NCBI RefSeq assembly: GCF_000420525.1
Contig: NZ_ATVC01000005.1
Location: 1-64,000, forward strand
DNA: 64,000 nt
From: Aquaspirillum serpens DSM 68
Lineage (GTDB): Bacteria > Pseudomonadota > Gammaproteobacteria > Burkholderiales > Aquaspirillaceae
Reading direction: 5' to 3'
Under the pieces are notes generated by a model. That model had not been told where the DNA came from. It was given only the letters and a program-made list of their open reading frames with translations, and ran no database searches. Below, piece by piece: positions 55,149-64,000 of this stretch (positions within the stretch are counted from its first letter, which is position 1; every line of letters starts with the position of its first letter). The translations under genes were made by a program, and so were the position numbers.

Positions 55149-58070
55149 ATGACAAAGCAAAAAGCCGTTCTCACACCCTTCCTCACTGCCTCCCGAGCAA
55201 GTGTGATACTGTTTTTGCTGTATTTGCTCAGTGGCTGGGTGTCGTTGCTGTTAATCGCACCACCCGACTATGCCATCCCCATTTATCCCCCTGCCGGTTT
55301 TGCCCTTGCCTTTGCTCTGATCTATGGCATTCGGGTTTGGCCGGCGGTGTTGTTCGGCTCTATCGGCATCCAATGGTTATTAAACACCTCACAACCAATG
55401 CCGAGTGGTATTGGCTGGCCGATGCTGTCCTTTATCCCCCTTGGGGCGGTATTACAGATGTGGGTGGGACACCGCCTTGCTAAAACGCTACTCCCCTTCC
55501 CGTACGCCTTAGATACCCCAAGCAGTATTGCGCGGTTTTTACTGATTATTGCACCGCTAGGTTGTCTCATCAGTGCCAGCGTGGGGATTGCCACGCTCTA
55601 TTTTGCCGGTCATCTCAAGGGTGATGATCTTGGCTTTAATTTATGGAGTTGGTGGATTGGCGACACCCTCGGTGTGTTGGTGGTCACGCCACTGGTATTT
55701 GCCTTGTTGGGCCAACCGCGTAGCGATTGGATAGGCCGCCGCTTAGTGATTATCTTGCCGTTAATCGTGGCGCTTTCGGTGGTTGCGGTGGCACATACCC
55801 ATATCAACCGCTGGGAAAAACAACGCCTCGCCAGCGAATTTGAACGCGATGCCAACCACCTCAGCCAGTTACTCAGCCATCGGCTGCGCGTGCAGAACGA
55901 TATGGTATTTGCACTGGAACGGTTTTTAATCTTGCACCGTAATCTGACTGCGGCTGATTTCAAAACTTTTGTTTCCGCTTGGCTACAGCGTTATCCCGGT
56001 TCACAAAATATTGCATGGAGTCCGATGGTACCAGACAGCCAACGCACCACATTTGAACAGCACTGGCAACAACAACTGCAACAACCCGATTTTTCCATTC
56101 TGGTGCGCGACCCAAACGGCAAAACCTTCCCAGCCCCCACAGCATCACATTATTTACCCATTTTGTTTGTTGAACCTCTACAAAAAAATCTCAGTGTCAG
56201 AGGACTCGATCCACTCGGCTTTGCCCCAACTCGCTCGGCGATTGAAACCGCCATTCATAGCGGCAACCCCTCCGCCGCCCAAGCCATCCGCTTGGTTCAA
56301 GAAGCCCATCATCAAAAAGAACAGCGCGGTATCGCGGTCTATCATGCGGTGTATGCGCCAGCAGACACCCCCAATGAAAAACCGACTTGGCTGGGGGTGA
56401 TTTCCACCGTATTTCGGATGGATGATGTGTTACAGGCCACATTAGGCAACCCGTCTGACCAAATTGAAATTTGTTTGGTTGATATTTTCTCGCCACCGAG
56501 TAAACAACGGCTTTCCGGCCCAGAAGGTTGCCAATACAACAATTGGCTTGCCGGTCACAGTCCAGTTTATCGAGAAACTTTACAATTCGGTGGGCGCGAA
56601 TGGGAATTGCGCTTGCGTCCAACAGAATTGTATTTGGCACATAAGCGGACATGGGCAGCATGGTTTATGTTGGCAGCCAGCTTGGGTTCGGTAGCGGTCT
56701 TAGGTGCTTTCTTACTGTTAATCAGTGGTCGAACACGGCGCGTGGAGGAACACATTGAATACCTCGCCCACTACGATGTATTGACCAATTTACCCAACCG
56801 CAATCTATGGCGACAACAGGCAGAAGAAGCGATTGCAGAAGCACAAAAATATCAAGATAAATTAGCCATCTTATTTTTAGACCTCGATCATTTCAAAACC
56901 GTCAATGACTCCCTCGGTCACCCGGTTGGTGATCAATTATTGACCATCGTCGCCGATCGTCTGTCCTCTTGTCTGCGGCAAGAGGATGTTTTAGCCCGCC
57001 AAGGGGGGGATGAATTTGTATTGGTCTTACCTGCGCTCGACAACCCACAGCAAGCGGGTGTTGTCGCACAGCGCATGTTGACCACCCTCGGGCAAAAAGT
57101 GGAGATTGAAGGCCACGAATTAAAACCCTCCATGAGTATTGGCATTGCCATTTACCCCGAAGATGGTGAAGACATCGATACCCTGTTGCGCCATGCCGAT
57201 TTAGCCATGTATAGCGCCAAAGCCGATGGCCGTAACAGCTACCGCTTCTTTGAAGAAGAAATGAATGCCCGCGCTTTAGAACGTCTGATGTTAGAAAGCG
57301 CACTGCGGCGGGCGATTGAACGCGATGAATTGGTGTTGTTCTACCAAGCGCAATTTGATACGGAACAGCAGGGCTTTTTTGGCTGTGAAGCCTTGGTTCG
57401 CTGGCGGCATCCTGAAATGGGGATGATTTTGCCAGCACAATTTATCCCTGTAGCAGAAGAGTCGGGATTGATTGTGCCGATGGGGGAATGGATTTTGCGC
57501 GAGGCGTGCCGACAACAAGTGCGGTGGCGCATGGAAGGCAAACACATCATTATTGCGATTAACATTTCGGCATTGCAGTTTGCTAAGCCCGATTTTGTTA
57601 CGACAGTGGCAAAAATTTTGCAAGAAACGGAAGCCGACCCCGCCTTTATCGAACTGGAAATTACCGAAAGTGCGTTAATGCAAAATAGTGAGGTATTGCA
57701 AAAACGCTTACAGGCATTGCGTGATTTGGGTCTGACCCTCGCTTTGGATGATTTTGGTACTGGGTATTCTTGCCTTGCCTATCTCAAACAACTGCCAATT
57801 AGCCGTATTAAACTCGATCGCTCTTTTGTCAAAGAATTACCAAGCGACAGTGAGGATATTGCGATTGCCAGTGCCACGCTGTCATTGGCACACAATCTGG
57901 GAATGGAAGTGGTGGCCGAAGGGGTCGAGAACGAAGATCAAAAGATCTTTTTGGAAGGGCTAGGTTGCCGTTTTATGCAAGGCTATTTCTTCGCCCGCCC
58001 AACCGCCGCCGATCATTTCCTACACGTGCCACAACTCAAACCCGTGCCGGCGGCAGGGGAAATAGCATGA
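55149..58070 (+). CDS. MASE1-CHASE-GGDEF-EAL cyclic-di-GMP protein
   Basis: A 973-residue membrane sensor for cyclic-di-GMP. N-terminal MASE1 membrane region (about 15-215, with YPPAGFALAFALIYGIRVWPAV), periplasmic CHASE domain (about 225-460, with RVQNDMVFALERFLI), one more membrane segment near 500, then GGDEF (about 530-695) and EAL (about 710-960). GGDEF is intact and preceded by the I-site RQED; EAL is intact (CEALVRWRHPE, LELEITES, DDFGTGYSCLAYLKQLP). Second such protein in the window, after the one at 2.4-5.3 kb. Likely transcribed after trpE from its own promoter. Confidence 0.9.
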   Translation: MTKQKAVLTPFLTASRASVILFLLYLLSGWVSLLLIAPPDYAIPIYPPAGFALAFALIYGIRVWPAVLFGSIGIQWLLNTSQPMPSGIGWPMLSFIPLGAVLQMWVGHRLAKTLLPFPYALDTPSSIARFLLIIAPLGCLISASVGIATLYFAGHLKGDDLGFNLWSWWIGDTLGVLVVTPLVFALLGQPRSDWIGRRLVIILPLIVALSVVAVAHTHINRWEKQRLASEFERDANHLSQLLSHRLRVQNDMVFALERFLILHRNLTAADFKTFVSAWLQRYPGSQNIAWSPMVPDSQRTTFEQHWQQQLQQPDFSILVRDPNGKTFPAPTASHYLPILFVEPLQKNLSVRGLDPLGFAPTRSAIETAIHSGNPSAAQAIRLVQEAHHQKEQRGIAVYHAVYAPADTPNEKPTWLGVISTVFRMDDVLQATLGNPSDQIEICLVDIFSPPSKQRLSGPEGCQYNNWLAGHSPVYRETLQFGGREWELRLRPTELYLAHKRTWAAWFMLAASLGSVAVLGAFLLLISGRTRRVEEHIEYLAHYDVLTNLPNRNLWRQQAEEAIAEAQKYQDKLAILFLDLDHFKTVNDSLGHPVGDQLLTIVADRLSSCLRQEDVLARQGGDEFVLVLPALDNPQQAGVVAQRMLTTLGQKVEIEGHELKPSMSIGIAIYPEDGEDIDTLLRHADLAMYSAKADGRNSYRFFEEEMNARALERLMLESALRRAIERDELVLFYQAQFDTEQQGFFGCEALVRWRHPEMGMILPAQFIPVAEESGLIVPMGEWILREACRQQVRWRMEGKHIIIAINISALQFAKPDFVTTVAKILQETEADPAFIELEITESALMQNSEVLQKRLQALRDLGLTLALDDFGTGYSCLAYLKQLPISRIKLDRSFVKELPSDSEDIAIASATLSLAHNLGMEVVAEGVENEDQKIFLEGLGCRFMQGYFFARPTAADHFLHVPQLKPVPAAGEIA

Positions 58071-58184
58071 TTGGCTAACCTTACATCTCCCCCTGCGCCT
58101 CAGCCTGCCGCAGCGCCAGCTCGTAGGTATCTGTATTTGCGCAGCACCATCAGACGCAGAAAGCGTTTAATTCATGCTAAAAAC

Positions 58185-58219
58185 AAAAAGCGCCATCGCA
58201 GAAACGATAGGCGCTTTTT
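58185..58219. terminator. Bidirectional terminator between the GGDEF-EAL gene and the secreted-protein gene
   Basis: AAAAAGCGCCATCG (58185-58198) pairs with CGAT-A-GGCGCTTTTT (58205-58219) with one bulged base and a 6-base loop. T and A tracts on both sides fit use from both strands. Confidence 0.85.
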
Positions 58220-58259
58220 GATTGGTTTGGTAACGCTATATCAAAAAAAATCAAAGACT

Positions 58260-58685
58260 TTATTCTGTTTTTGGCCATAACAACGCAAGTTGTTTTTGCC
58301 CTTTACCTAATTGGAAATTTTGTGTTTTTTGCACACCATTTGCCGTTGCTTCGATACGGTAGGTGCCGGCGGGTAATTTCACCAATACCAAAGGCCCCAA
58401 ACCAGCGGCTTCCATCACCTTATCCCCTTTGGGCGTACGGATGGTGATAGCGACATTGGCTAAATACTCCGCCCCACCCTCACGTAAACGCGCCAATTCA
58501 ATATACAGCGGGTATTGTTTGGCGGCGGCCTTGATAGCATCGGTTTCATCACTGCCAATCCCACCCGAGATATACGTTGCCTGACCGGCATGTTGCACCG
58601 GCGGCAGGGCTGTCTCATCCGCCCACACTGGCATGGCAAGCGATAAGGTAGCAAAAGACATCACGGTTAACAGACGTTTCATCAT
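58260..58685 (-). CDS. Secreted protein of unknown function
   Basis: A 141-residue protein with signal peptide MMKRLLTVMSFATLSLAMPVWA, cleaved near DETALP. Mature sequence contains a regulatory-like beta fold (YLANVAITIRTPKGDKVMEAAGLGPLVLVKLPAGTYRIEATANG), resembling carboxypeptidase-regulatory or PEGA-like modules. I do not know a function. The motif ATYISGGIGSDETDAIKAA near the start of the mature part may mark a conserved family. AGGATAG lies before the double ATG. Confidence 0.75.
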   Translation of the reverse strand: MMKRLLTVMSFATLSLAMPVWADETALPPVQHAGQATYISGGIGSDETDAIKAAAKQYPLYIELARLREGGAEYLANVAITIRTPKGDKVMEAAGLGPLVLVKLPAGTYRIEATANGVQKTQNFQLGKGQKQLALLWPKTE

Positions 58686-58854
58686 CGCATCTATCCTTTC
58701 TAAATATTAGAAATTGCTACTTTAATTAGCATCGAGGCAAGGCAAACAAATTTCAAGCAGCAAGTGCCCCACAGCCAGCAAAATCAGAACGGTTGAAAAA
58801 CTGGAGCAAGCATTTTTAAAATATCCGTTCTACTGGATTTTTTTTGATCAAGCA

Positions 58855-59205
58855 ATGAATATCTGCCAATCTTGTGGCGCATGTTGCGCCCATTTTCGCG
58901 TGTCTTTCTATTGGGCCGAAGCCGATGATGGGGGCGGCCCTGTCCCTGCTGCTTTAACAGAAAACATCTCACCGCATCTGCGCTGTATGAAAGGAACGTG
59001 GTCGAATCACCCCCGCTGCATCGCCCTCGCCGGCACCATAGGGGAACAAGTGCACTGCACCATTTATCAGCAGCGTTCCTCTACTTGCCAACAACTTGCA
59101 GCAGGATCGGAAGGCTGTTTACGCGCACGCCAACGTTGGGGTTTACCAGCAATTGCCCACGAAGAACAGCCCTATCCCGATTTTAATAATCCACAAGCGG
59201 CTTAA
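58855..59205 (+). CDS. YkgJ-family cysteine cluster protein
   Basis: A 116-residue protein with the YkgJ-type cysteine cluster. [11 protein letters not shown] at 4-14 resembles zinc/iron-sulfur binding sites, and further Cys are at about 44, 55, 68, 78 and 87 ([14 protein letters not shown]). YkgJ proteins are predicted Fe-S or zinc-binding, with no defined reaction. No good ribosome site is visible before the ATG. Its stop codon shares TTAA with the convergent kup stop. Confidence 0.85.
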   Translation: MNICQSCGACCAHFRVSFYWAEADDGGGPVPAALTENISPHLRCMKGTWSNHPRCIALAGTIGEQVHCTIYQQRSSTCQQLAAGSEGCLRARQRWGLPAIAHEEQPYPDFNNPQAA

Positions 59206-61076
59206 ATTTCAACCTGTGAACCTAATTCAATCACGCGATTCGTTGGAATATTAAAGAAAATCATCGCGCTGGTGGCACTGCGGCTCATCCAAATAAAGAT
59301 TTTTTCTCGCCAACGTGCCATCCCACCACTTAAAGTGGAAACAATCGTTTCACGGCTAAAAAAGAAAGAGGTTTCCATCAAAGCAAATTCTAAACCATGT
59401 AGATTTTGATTATATAAAATCGCTGGGATATCTGCCGTTTCTTTAAATCCATAACGGACAATTAAACGATAAAATCCATTTTCGAGAGAAATTAAAGTAA
59501 CTCTCTCCTTATCATCAACAAAAGGTACGTCTTGGTTTTTGACGGTTAATAAAACAATTCTCTCATGCAATACTTTATTATGATACAGATTATGTAGTAA
59601 AGCATGTGGCACACCTTCATCACTTGCGGTCATAAATACAGCTGTACCACTCACACGATGAGGAGATGAATAAGATAGGCTAGTAATAAATGGCTCTAAC
59701 TCAATTAAATTTGGTTTTAGGCGATCAAATAAAATTTCACGACCCCTTTTCCAAGTCAACATAAGAATACAAATCATACAACCTAGGAATAAGGGAAACC
59801 AACCACCATCAGCAATTTTCAGCAAATTAGAGCTAAAGAAAGCTAAATCAATCAGCAAGAAAATACCACCTACCAAAATTGCTAACCCAAGCGGCCACCG
59901 CCAAACATAACGCATCACCACACATGCTAACAGTGTCGTTACAATCATCGAACCCGTGACGGCAACACCATAGGCAGCAGCAAGGTTACTCGATGTTTTA
60001 AAACCTAAAATGGAAATCATCACACACAGAAACAGGGTCCAGTTCACAAATGGGATATAAATTTGGCCGGCAGATTGTGCTGGATAAAAAATATCCATCC
60101 GAGGCCAAAAGCCCATTTGGATTGCCTGTTTTGTCAATGAAAATGCGCCAGAAATCACAGCCTGTGAGGCGATGACCGTTGCTAGGGTTGCCAACACAAC
60201 CATTGGATACAACGCCCATTCGGGAAACATCAAGAAGAACGGGTTTTCAATGGCCTCGGGATTGTCTAATAACAATGCCCCTTGCCCAAAATAATTCAGC
60301 CCCAACGACGGTAAAACCAAAGAGAACCATGCTTTTCTAATCGGCTGTACGCCAAAGTGGCCCATGTCAGCGTATAACGCCTCACCTCCGGTTAAAGACA
60401 ATACCACTGCACCCAAGGCAATAAAAGCCACTAATGTGTTCTCAACACAAAAGTTAAAAGCATAATAAGGATTGATGGCATATAGGATGTCTGGTTTTTT
60501 GGCAATACTCATCACACCGAAGACAGCCAGACAGCTAAACCATAACAACATAATCGGGCCAAAGAACTTGCCAACTTTCTCAGTACCGTTTTTCTGTACT
60601 AAGAACAACAGTGATAAAATTAAGATGGCAATAGGAAGGATATAGCGATCAAAAACAGGGGTAGCGACTTTTAATCCTTCAATCGCACTCAATACCGATA
60701 CCGCTGGTGTAATCACACAATCACCATAAAAGAGCGCAGCACCTACCACCCCTGCAACAAGTAAAATCTTATGAAAATGAAGAGGAGACTGACGTAATGC
60801 GAGGGCTAATAAGGCAAGCACACCACCCTCTCCCTTATTATCTGCTCGCATAATAAAAATCACATATTTTAGTGTAACCACTAAAATGACTGACCACAAA
60901 ATTAAAGATAAAATACCAAAAATATTAGTAGGTATTAGTTCGATGCCACTCTCAGCATGGAAGCATTCACGTAAGGTATACAGCGGACTTGTACCAATAT
61001 CACCATATACCACACCAATTGCCCCAACGGTTAGGGCTAATAATGTCTTTTTATCTGTTGCTGTAACATGTTGCAT
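59202..61076 (-). CDS. kup: Low-affinity potassium transporter Kup
   Basis: KUP/HAK/KT-family potassium-proton symporter, 624 residues. It starts [39 protein letters not shown], and [14 protein letters not shown] is the family signature. About twelve membrane segments are followed by a cytosolic C-terminal domain from about residue 450. No K+-responsive riboswitch (ydaO/c-di-AMP type) is visible in the short upstream region. Stop codon overlaps that of the YkgJ-family gene by four bases. Confidence 0.95.
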   Translation of the reverse strand: MQHVTATDKKTLLALTVGAIGVVYGDIGTSPLYTLRECFHAESGIELIPTNIFGILSLILWSVILVVTLKYVIFIMRADNKGEGGVLALLALALRQSPLHFHKILLVAGVVGAALFYGDCVITPAVSVLSAIEGLKVATPVFDRYILPIAILILSLLFLVQKNGTEKVGKFFGPIMLLWFSCLAVFGVMSIAKKPDILYAINPYYAFNFCVENTLVAFIALGAVVLSLTGGEALYADMGHFGVQPIRKAWFSLVLPSLGLNYFGQGALLLDNPEAIENPFFLMFPEWALYPMVVLATLATVIASQAVISGAFSLTKQAIQMGFWPRMDIFYPAQSAGQIYIPFVNWTLFLCVMISILGFKTSSNLAAAYGVAVTGSMIVTTLLACVVMRYVWRWPLGLAILVGGIFLLIDLAFFSSNLLKIADGGWFPLFLGCMICILMLTWKRGREILFDRLKPNLIELEPFITSLSYSSPHRVSGTAVFMTASDEGVPHALLHNLYHNKVLHERIVLLTVKNQDVPFVDDKERVTLISLENGFYRLIVRYGFKETADIPAILYNQNLHGLEFALMETSFFFSRETIVSTLSGGMARWREKIFIWMSRSATSAMIFFNIPTNRVIELGSQVEI

Positions 61077-61211
61077 AAAAAACTGGCTTTCATCCCATTA
61101 TAGGGTCTGATGAAGGCAGCTATGTTACTCCTCGCAACATGTCGTGAATATGATTGTGGATTTTGTTTAGTAAATTATAAATTTTAGATATACTTAATTT
61201 GCTGTAAAAAA

Positions 61212-61274
61212 TAAAAGCCTGAGGGCTCACACAAAAACCATATTGATTCGATTATTGTATGTTGCCCTCAGGCT
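61212..61274 (-). terminator. Long-loop terminator of the chemotaxis receptor
   Basis: AGCCTGAGGGC (61216-61226) and GCCCTCAGGCT (61264-61274) are perfect 11-bp inverted copies with a 37-base loop. The A-rich left flank gives T residues on the minus strand after the stem. Unusually large loop. Confidence 0.65.
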
Positions 61275-61285
61275 AACTGACTGTA

Positions 61286-63259
61286 TTAACACCGGAATAC
61301 TGCGCTTCGTCCTTGTAGCTGTTGAATTAACTCAGTTAAACGATGGGTAGCTTCGGAGGCTTGGTCGGCCATGGTAGCGGCCTGCATCCCATGTTGCGAT
61401 AACGCACTCAAACTGTGATGGATATTGTGCACTGCACGATTTTGCTCTTCCGTGCCGTGGGCAATCTGCCGGTTCATGTCAAACATGGTGCGCAAACGCT
61501 CGCTGAGCTGTTGCAAATCATCCTTAGCCTGTTGCAGCTGTGCCATGCCTTGCTCGGCATTACTAAAACTGTTCGACAACTGCTGGGTCATGGCCTCGTT
61601 AGCCGAGCGCAGATTTTCGGTTGTGTGTTGAATTTCCATGGTCGAGGCCTGCGTCCGTTGTGCCAAAGCACGCACTTCATCGGCCACCACGGCAAAGCCC
61701 CGTCCTTGCTCTCCCGCCCGCGCTGCTTCAATCGCCGCATTCAAGGCTAATAAATTGGTTTGATCGGAAATATCACGAATCACATCCAATACATGACTGA
61801 TTTTCTCGCTATGCTCGCGCAAAGCCGCCAGTTGTTGCCGGTTCGCCTGCATATCACGGTTGAGTTGGGCAATGGCGGCATAGCTCGATTCAATCTGCAC
61901 ATTGGCATCTTGCAGCACCGCGCCACCATCGTCCGAATGCCGCGCCACACTGCCGGCGTGATTGGCAACAGTACCGACTTGTTGGGTGATTTCATCCATA
62001 TCAGCCGCCACCCGTTCTAGCGTCGATTGTTGTTGATGAAAAGCAGAAGTAGCCTCATCCGCTCCTCCCCGCAATTCGGCTGCAATCGCCTGCACTGCTT
62101 CGCTGGTTTGTTGTACGGCGCCAATCGTGTCATGCAAACGCGCAACAAATTGATTCAGCTGTTCACACATTTCGCCAATTTCGGCTTGGTCGCGAGATTG
62201 AAAACGGGTACGCAGATCGAGGCTATCGGTAATTTGTTTGACCTGTTGCCGCAGGGCAGCCAAGGGCCGCAACAGACCACCGGCCAAGGGATATAACAAC
62301 ACTGTTGCTATCAGTAACAACCCTGCACCAGCGGCTAAGGTCAACCATTGGTTATCTTGAATGCCTTGGGTAATTTCTGCTGAGGGAAGAGTGGCCACCA
62401 AATAGCGTTGCAAGGAAGGAATATAAATTGCCCCCACAAAAGCGGCAGACCCATTCGGCAATGTTGCCTCACGAATCGCGTACCCCTGCTCTTTCAGCGC
62501 CGACCAGCCATTGTTAAGCAAGGCCTGATAAGCCGACTCTTGCTGTAGATTGAGTTTACCGGCTTGGCTAGCATCGGGATGGACGTCCACTACACCACCG
62601 GCTTGCACCAACATCACCGACCCTTGCTCACCAATGCGGTAGTTGCGAATCAGCTCGGCCAATTGCTGCATATTCATCGCACCACCGGCCACATTTAGCG
62701 GCAAACCATCGCTATGTTTAGCCTCGCTGCGATAGTTGATGAAAATTTGTAAACCGGCGCTGCTCAAAGCATTGCTGTCTAAATTCAGTTCATACGCCTG
62801 TCCGGTTTTGACATAGTTGAAATACCAGCTGTCATCAGCAGAAGTAGGCGACATCAGGCGGTGTTGCAACTTGCCTTTTTCATAGTGGTGATAGCGGATG
62901 CCCTCTGGCGTATGTACCGCCATAAAAACAGCGTTTGCCTGCAACGAACGTTGTGTACGCGCCATAGCCGCTTCCATCTCGGGGAGGCGATCGAGTGGGG
63001 CACCTTGTTGAATCCATTGCTGAATAAAGGTGTTATTGGTTAAGGCTTCCGAACCCGAGATTGACGCACTCAATTTTGCTTCAATCGCCTTCGCCACACT
63101 GGTTAGCTGTGCAGGTAACTCTTGTTGTTCCAGCCGCTGTAGCTGGTCTGTTCGCGATAGGTGTGATTGAAATAACACCACCACACACACAGTCAAACAC
63201 AGCATCAACGCCGACACGGTAAAAAACCGCACACGCAAAGATAAAGCATGCCAAAGCAC
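61286..63259 (-). CDS. Methyl-accepting chemotaxis protein
   Basis: Transmembrane chemoreceptor of about 657 residues. The first membrane segment ([21 protein letters not shown]) and second segment ([24 protein letters not shown], about 310-333) bound a periplasmic ligand region of roughly 265 residues, probably Cache-like ([26 protein letters not shown]). HAMP follows, then the signalling hairpin with [38 protein letters not shown]. The frame opens at a GTG at 63280, but GGGAG precedes a GTG at 63259 that begins just before the first helix. No CheB/CheR tail motif (NWETF-like) at the C terminus. Ligand unknown. Confidence 0.92.
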   Translation of the reverse strand: MLWHALSLRVRFFTVSALMLCLTVCVVVLFQSHLSRTDQLQRLEQQELPAQLTSVAKAIEAKLSASISGSEALTNNTFIQQWIQQGAPLDRLPEMEAAMARTQRSLQANAVFMAVHTPEGIRYHHYEKGKLQHRLMSPTSADDSWYFNYVKTGQAYELNLDSNALSSAGLQIFINYRSEAKHSDGLPLNVAGGAMNMQQLAELIRNYRIGEQGSVMLVQAGGVVDVHPDASQAGKLNLQQESAYQALLNNGWSALKEQGYAIREATLPNGSAAFVGAIYIPSLQRYLVATLPSAEITQGIQDNQWLTLAAGAGLLLIATVLLYPLAGGLLRPLAALRQQVKQITDSLDLRTRFQSRDQAEIGEMCEQLNQFVARLHDTIGAVQQTSEAVQAIAAELRGGADEATSAFHQQQSTLERVAADMDEITQQVGTVANHAGSVARHSDDGGAVLQDANVQIESSYAAIAQLNRDMQANRQQLAALREHSEKISHVLDVIRDISDQTNLLALNAAIEAARAGEQGRGFAVVADEVRALAQRTQASTMEIQHTTENLRSANEAMTQQLSNSFSNAEQGMAQLQQAKDDLQQLSERLRTMFDMNRQIAHGTEEQNRAVHNIHHSLSALSQHGMQAATMADQASEATHRLTELIQQLQGRSAVFRC

Positions 63260-63460
63260 AGGAATCTCCCTCGCTATCACACAGAATCACGCACAAAAAA
63301 AGTGCACAATTTTCCTAGAGGGCCGCACTTTAGCACAAAAATCAATCTAAAAGCATAATCAAATCATTTAACATAAACAGATGTATTTGTTGATTTTGTG
63401 GTATTTATGAGTGTCATCTTACTGAAACATACCTTTTATCTTTTATTTTTCTCCTCGACA

Positions 63461-63495
63461 TAAAAAAAACCGGCACCCAAATGGCGCCGGTTTTT
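63461..63495 (-). terminator. Terminator of the AGCS symporter gene
   Basis: AAAAACCGGC (63465-63474) and GCCGGTTTTT (63486-63495) form a 10-bp stem with an 11-base loop. The A run at 63462-63469 supplies T residues on the minus strand. Confidence 0.8.
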
Positions 63496-63514
63496 CGATG
63501 GCAAGGGATGTAAC

Positions 63515-64000
63515 TTAGCGTTTTTCCCAGAAATCTGCCTGTTGAATATCGAGTTTTTTCGGGTCAAATGTGGGCTCAACCCCAGCTTTTTGTTGTGCTT
63601 CGTAGTCCTTCAAAGCTGCAAAAGCGGGCTTCTGTAACATCAAAATGGCAAAAATGTTCAACCACGCCATTAGCCCCACGCCAATATCACCCAAGCCCCA
63701 TGCCAAATCAGCTGTTTTGATACAACCGTACACGGTAGAGCTCATCAAGCCAAACTTCAACAACAGGGTCAACCAAGGACGGTCAATTTTACGGTTGATA
63801 TACGCAACATTGGTTTCAGCAATGTAGTAGTAAGCAACGATAGTCGTAAAAGCGAAGAAAAACAGGGCAATCGCCACAAACACCGCACCAAAACCCGGCA
63901 TAACACTTTCAATCGCCTGTTGGGTATAAATCGGGCCGGGTTCAAGCTGACCTAAACCGCTATAGATAAAGCTTTTACCATCAGCCGCTTTGACGTTGTA
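63515..64000 (-). CDS. AGCS-family sodium:alanine/glycine symporter, C-terminal part
   Basis: The gene runs off the right edge, so only the last 161 residues are seen. Reading from the edge gives YNVKAADGKSFIYSGLGQLE, then GPIYTQQAIESVMPGFGAVFV. Later hydrophobic segments include FFFAFTTIVAYYYIAETNVAYIN and TAD-LAWGLGDIGVGLMAWLN, the conserved end of AGCS (DagA/AlsT) transporters. It is predicted to co-transport Na+ with alanine or glycine. Terminates with a hairpin at 63465-63495. Confidence 0.88.
   Translation of the reverse strand, partial: YNVKAADGKSFIYSGLGQLEPGPIYTQQAIESVMPGFGAVFVAIALFFFAFTTIVAYYYIAETNVAYINRKIDRPWLTLLLKFGLMSSTVYGCIKTADLAWGLGDIGVGLMAWLNIFAILMLQKPAFAALKDYEAQQKAGVEPTFDPKKLDIQQADFWEKR

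Noticed and set aside
58071-58280. Basic 69-residue plus-strand frame
   Set aside because: It spans the bidirectional terminator hairpin, has a low-complexity start and overlaps the 3' end of the opposite gene.
1-64000. CRISPR arrays, tRNA or rRNA genes, prophage, integrase or complete insertion sequence
   Set aside because: None seen: no regularly spaced repeats, no tRNA-like cloverleaf core and no transposase apart from the partial Rpn-like start.

Overview
The window looks like a chromosomal segment of a betaproteobacterium with mid-range GC. The clues are a PhaM-type PHA-granule regulator beside phaB, a DUF3149 micro-protein, the rpoE-rseA-rseB-rseC-mucD-lepA-lepB-rnc-era-recO-pdxJ-acpS-nagZ gene order, the AcnD/PrpF form of the methylcitrate operon, and an excisionase-type HTH fused to a receiver. 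I infer Neisseriales/Burkholderiales-like; genus is not resolvable by eye. Nearly all of the window is core genome.

Layout. 1-434: start of an Rpn-type nuclease gene and three palindromic repeats. 0.4-7.2 kb: mnmC, a Cache-PAS-GGDEF-EAL protein, pdxH, benE. 7.4-10.3 kb: TonB-dependent receptor plus PKHD hydroxylase (iron uptake). 10.4-16.7 kb: uvrA, selO, a lipoprotein, phaM, phaB. 17-22.5 kb: gdx/sugE-type SMR gene behind an ArnT-like glycosyltransferase, rpmE, cysS, a DUF945 protein. 22.7-25.6 kb: fatty-acid desaturase, RidA-like protein, rarA. 25.8-27.5 kb: an AT-rich two-gene insert (SMC/OLD-like ATPase plus small TOPRIM-like protein), the best candidate for an accessory defence system. 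27.6-39.4 kb: a long minus-strand block from rpoE to nagZ covering envelope stress, secretion, translation quality control, RNA processing, recombination and pyridoxal phosphate synthesis. Its mucD has a frameshift between signal peptide and protease.

39.8-45.9 kb: prpB-prpC-acnD-prpF (propionate catabolism by the 2-methylcitrate cycle), with repeats upstream and hairpins at every gene junction. 46-48.4 kb: small membrane proteins, an XRE regulator, the 4.5S SRP RNA and a cytochrome c'-type protein. 48.5-52.7 kb: a zinc operon, zur - COG0523 GTPase - 40-residue membrane peptide - znuC - znuB - znuA, headed by a recognisable Zur box. 52.9-58.1 kb: HTH-receiver regulator, trpE, a MASE1-CHASE-GGDEF-EAL protein. 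58.2-64 kb: a secreted protein, a Cys-cluster protein, kup, a chemotaxis receptor and a truncated AGCS symporter.

Two themes stand out. Metal and stress homeostasis is prominent (zinc operon, siderophore receptor, sigma-E block). Two full-length GGDEF-EAL proteins both keep catalytic and inhibitory-site motifs. No tRNA, rRNA, CRISPR array, prophage or intact insertion sequence was seen.
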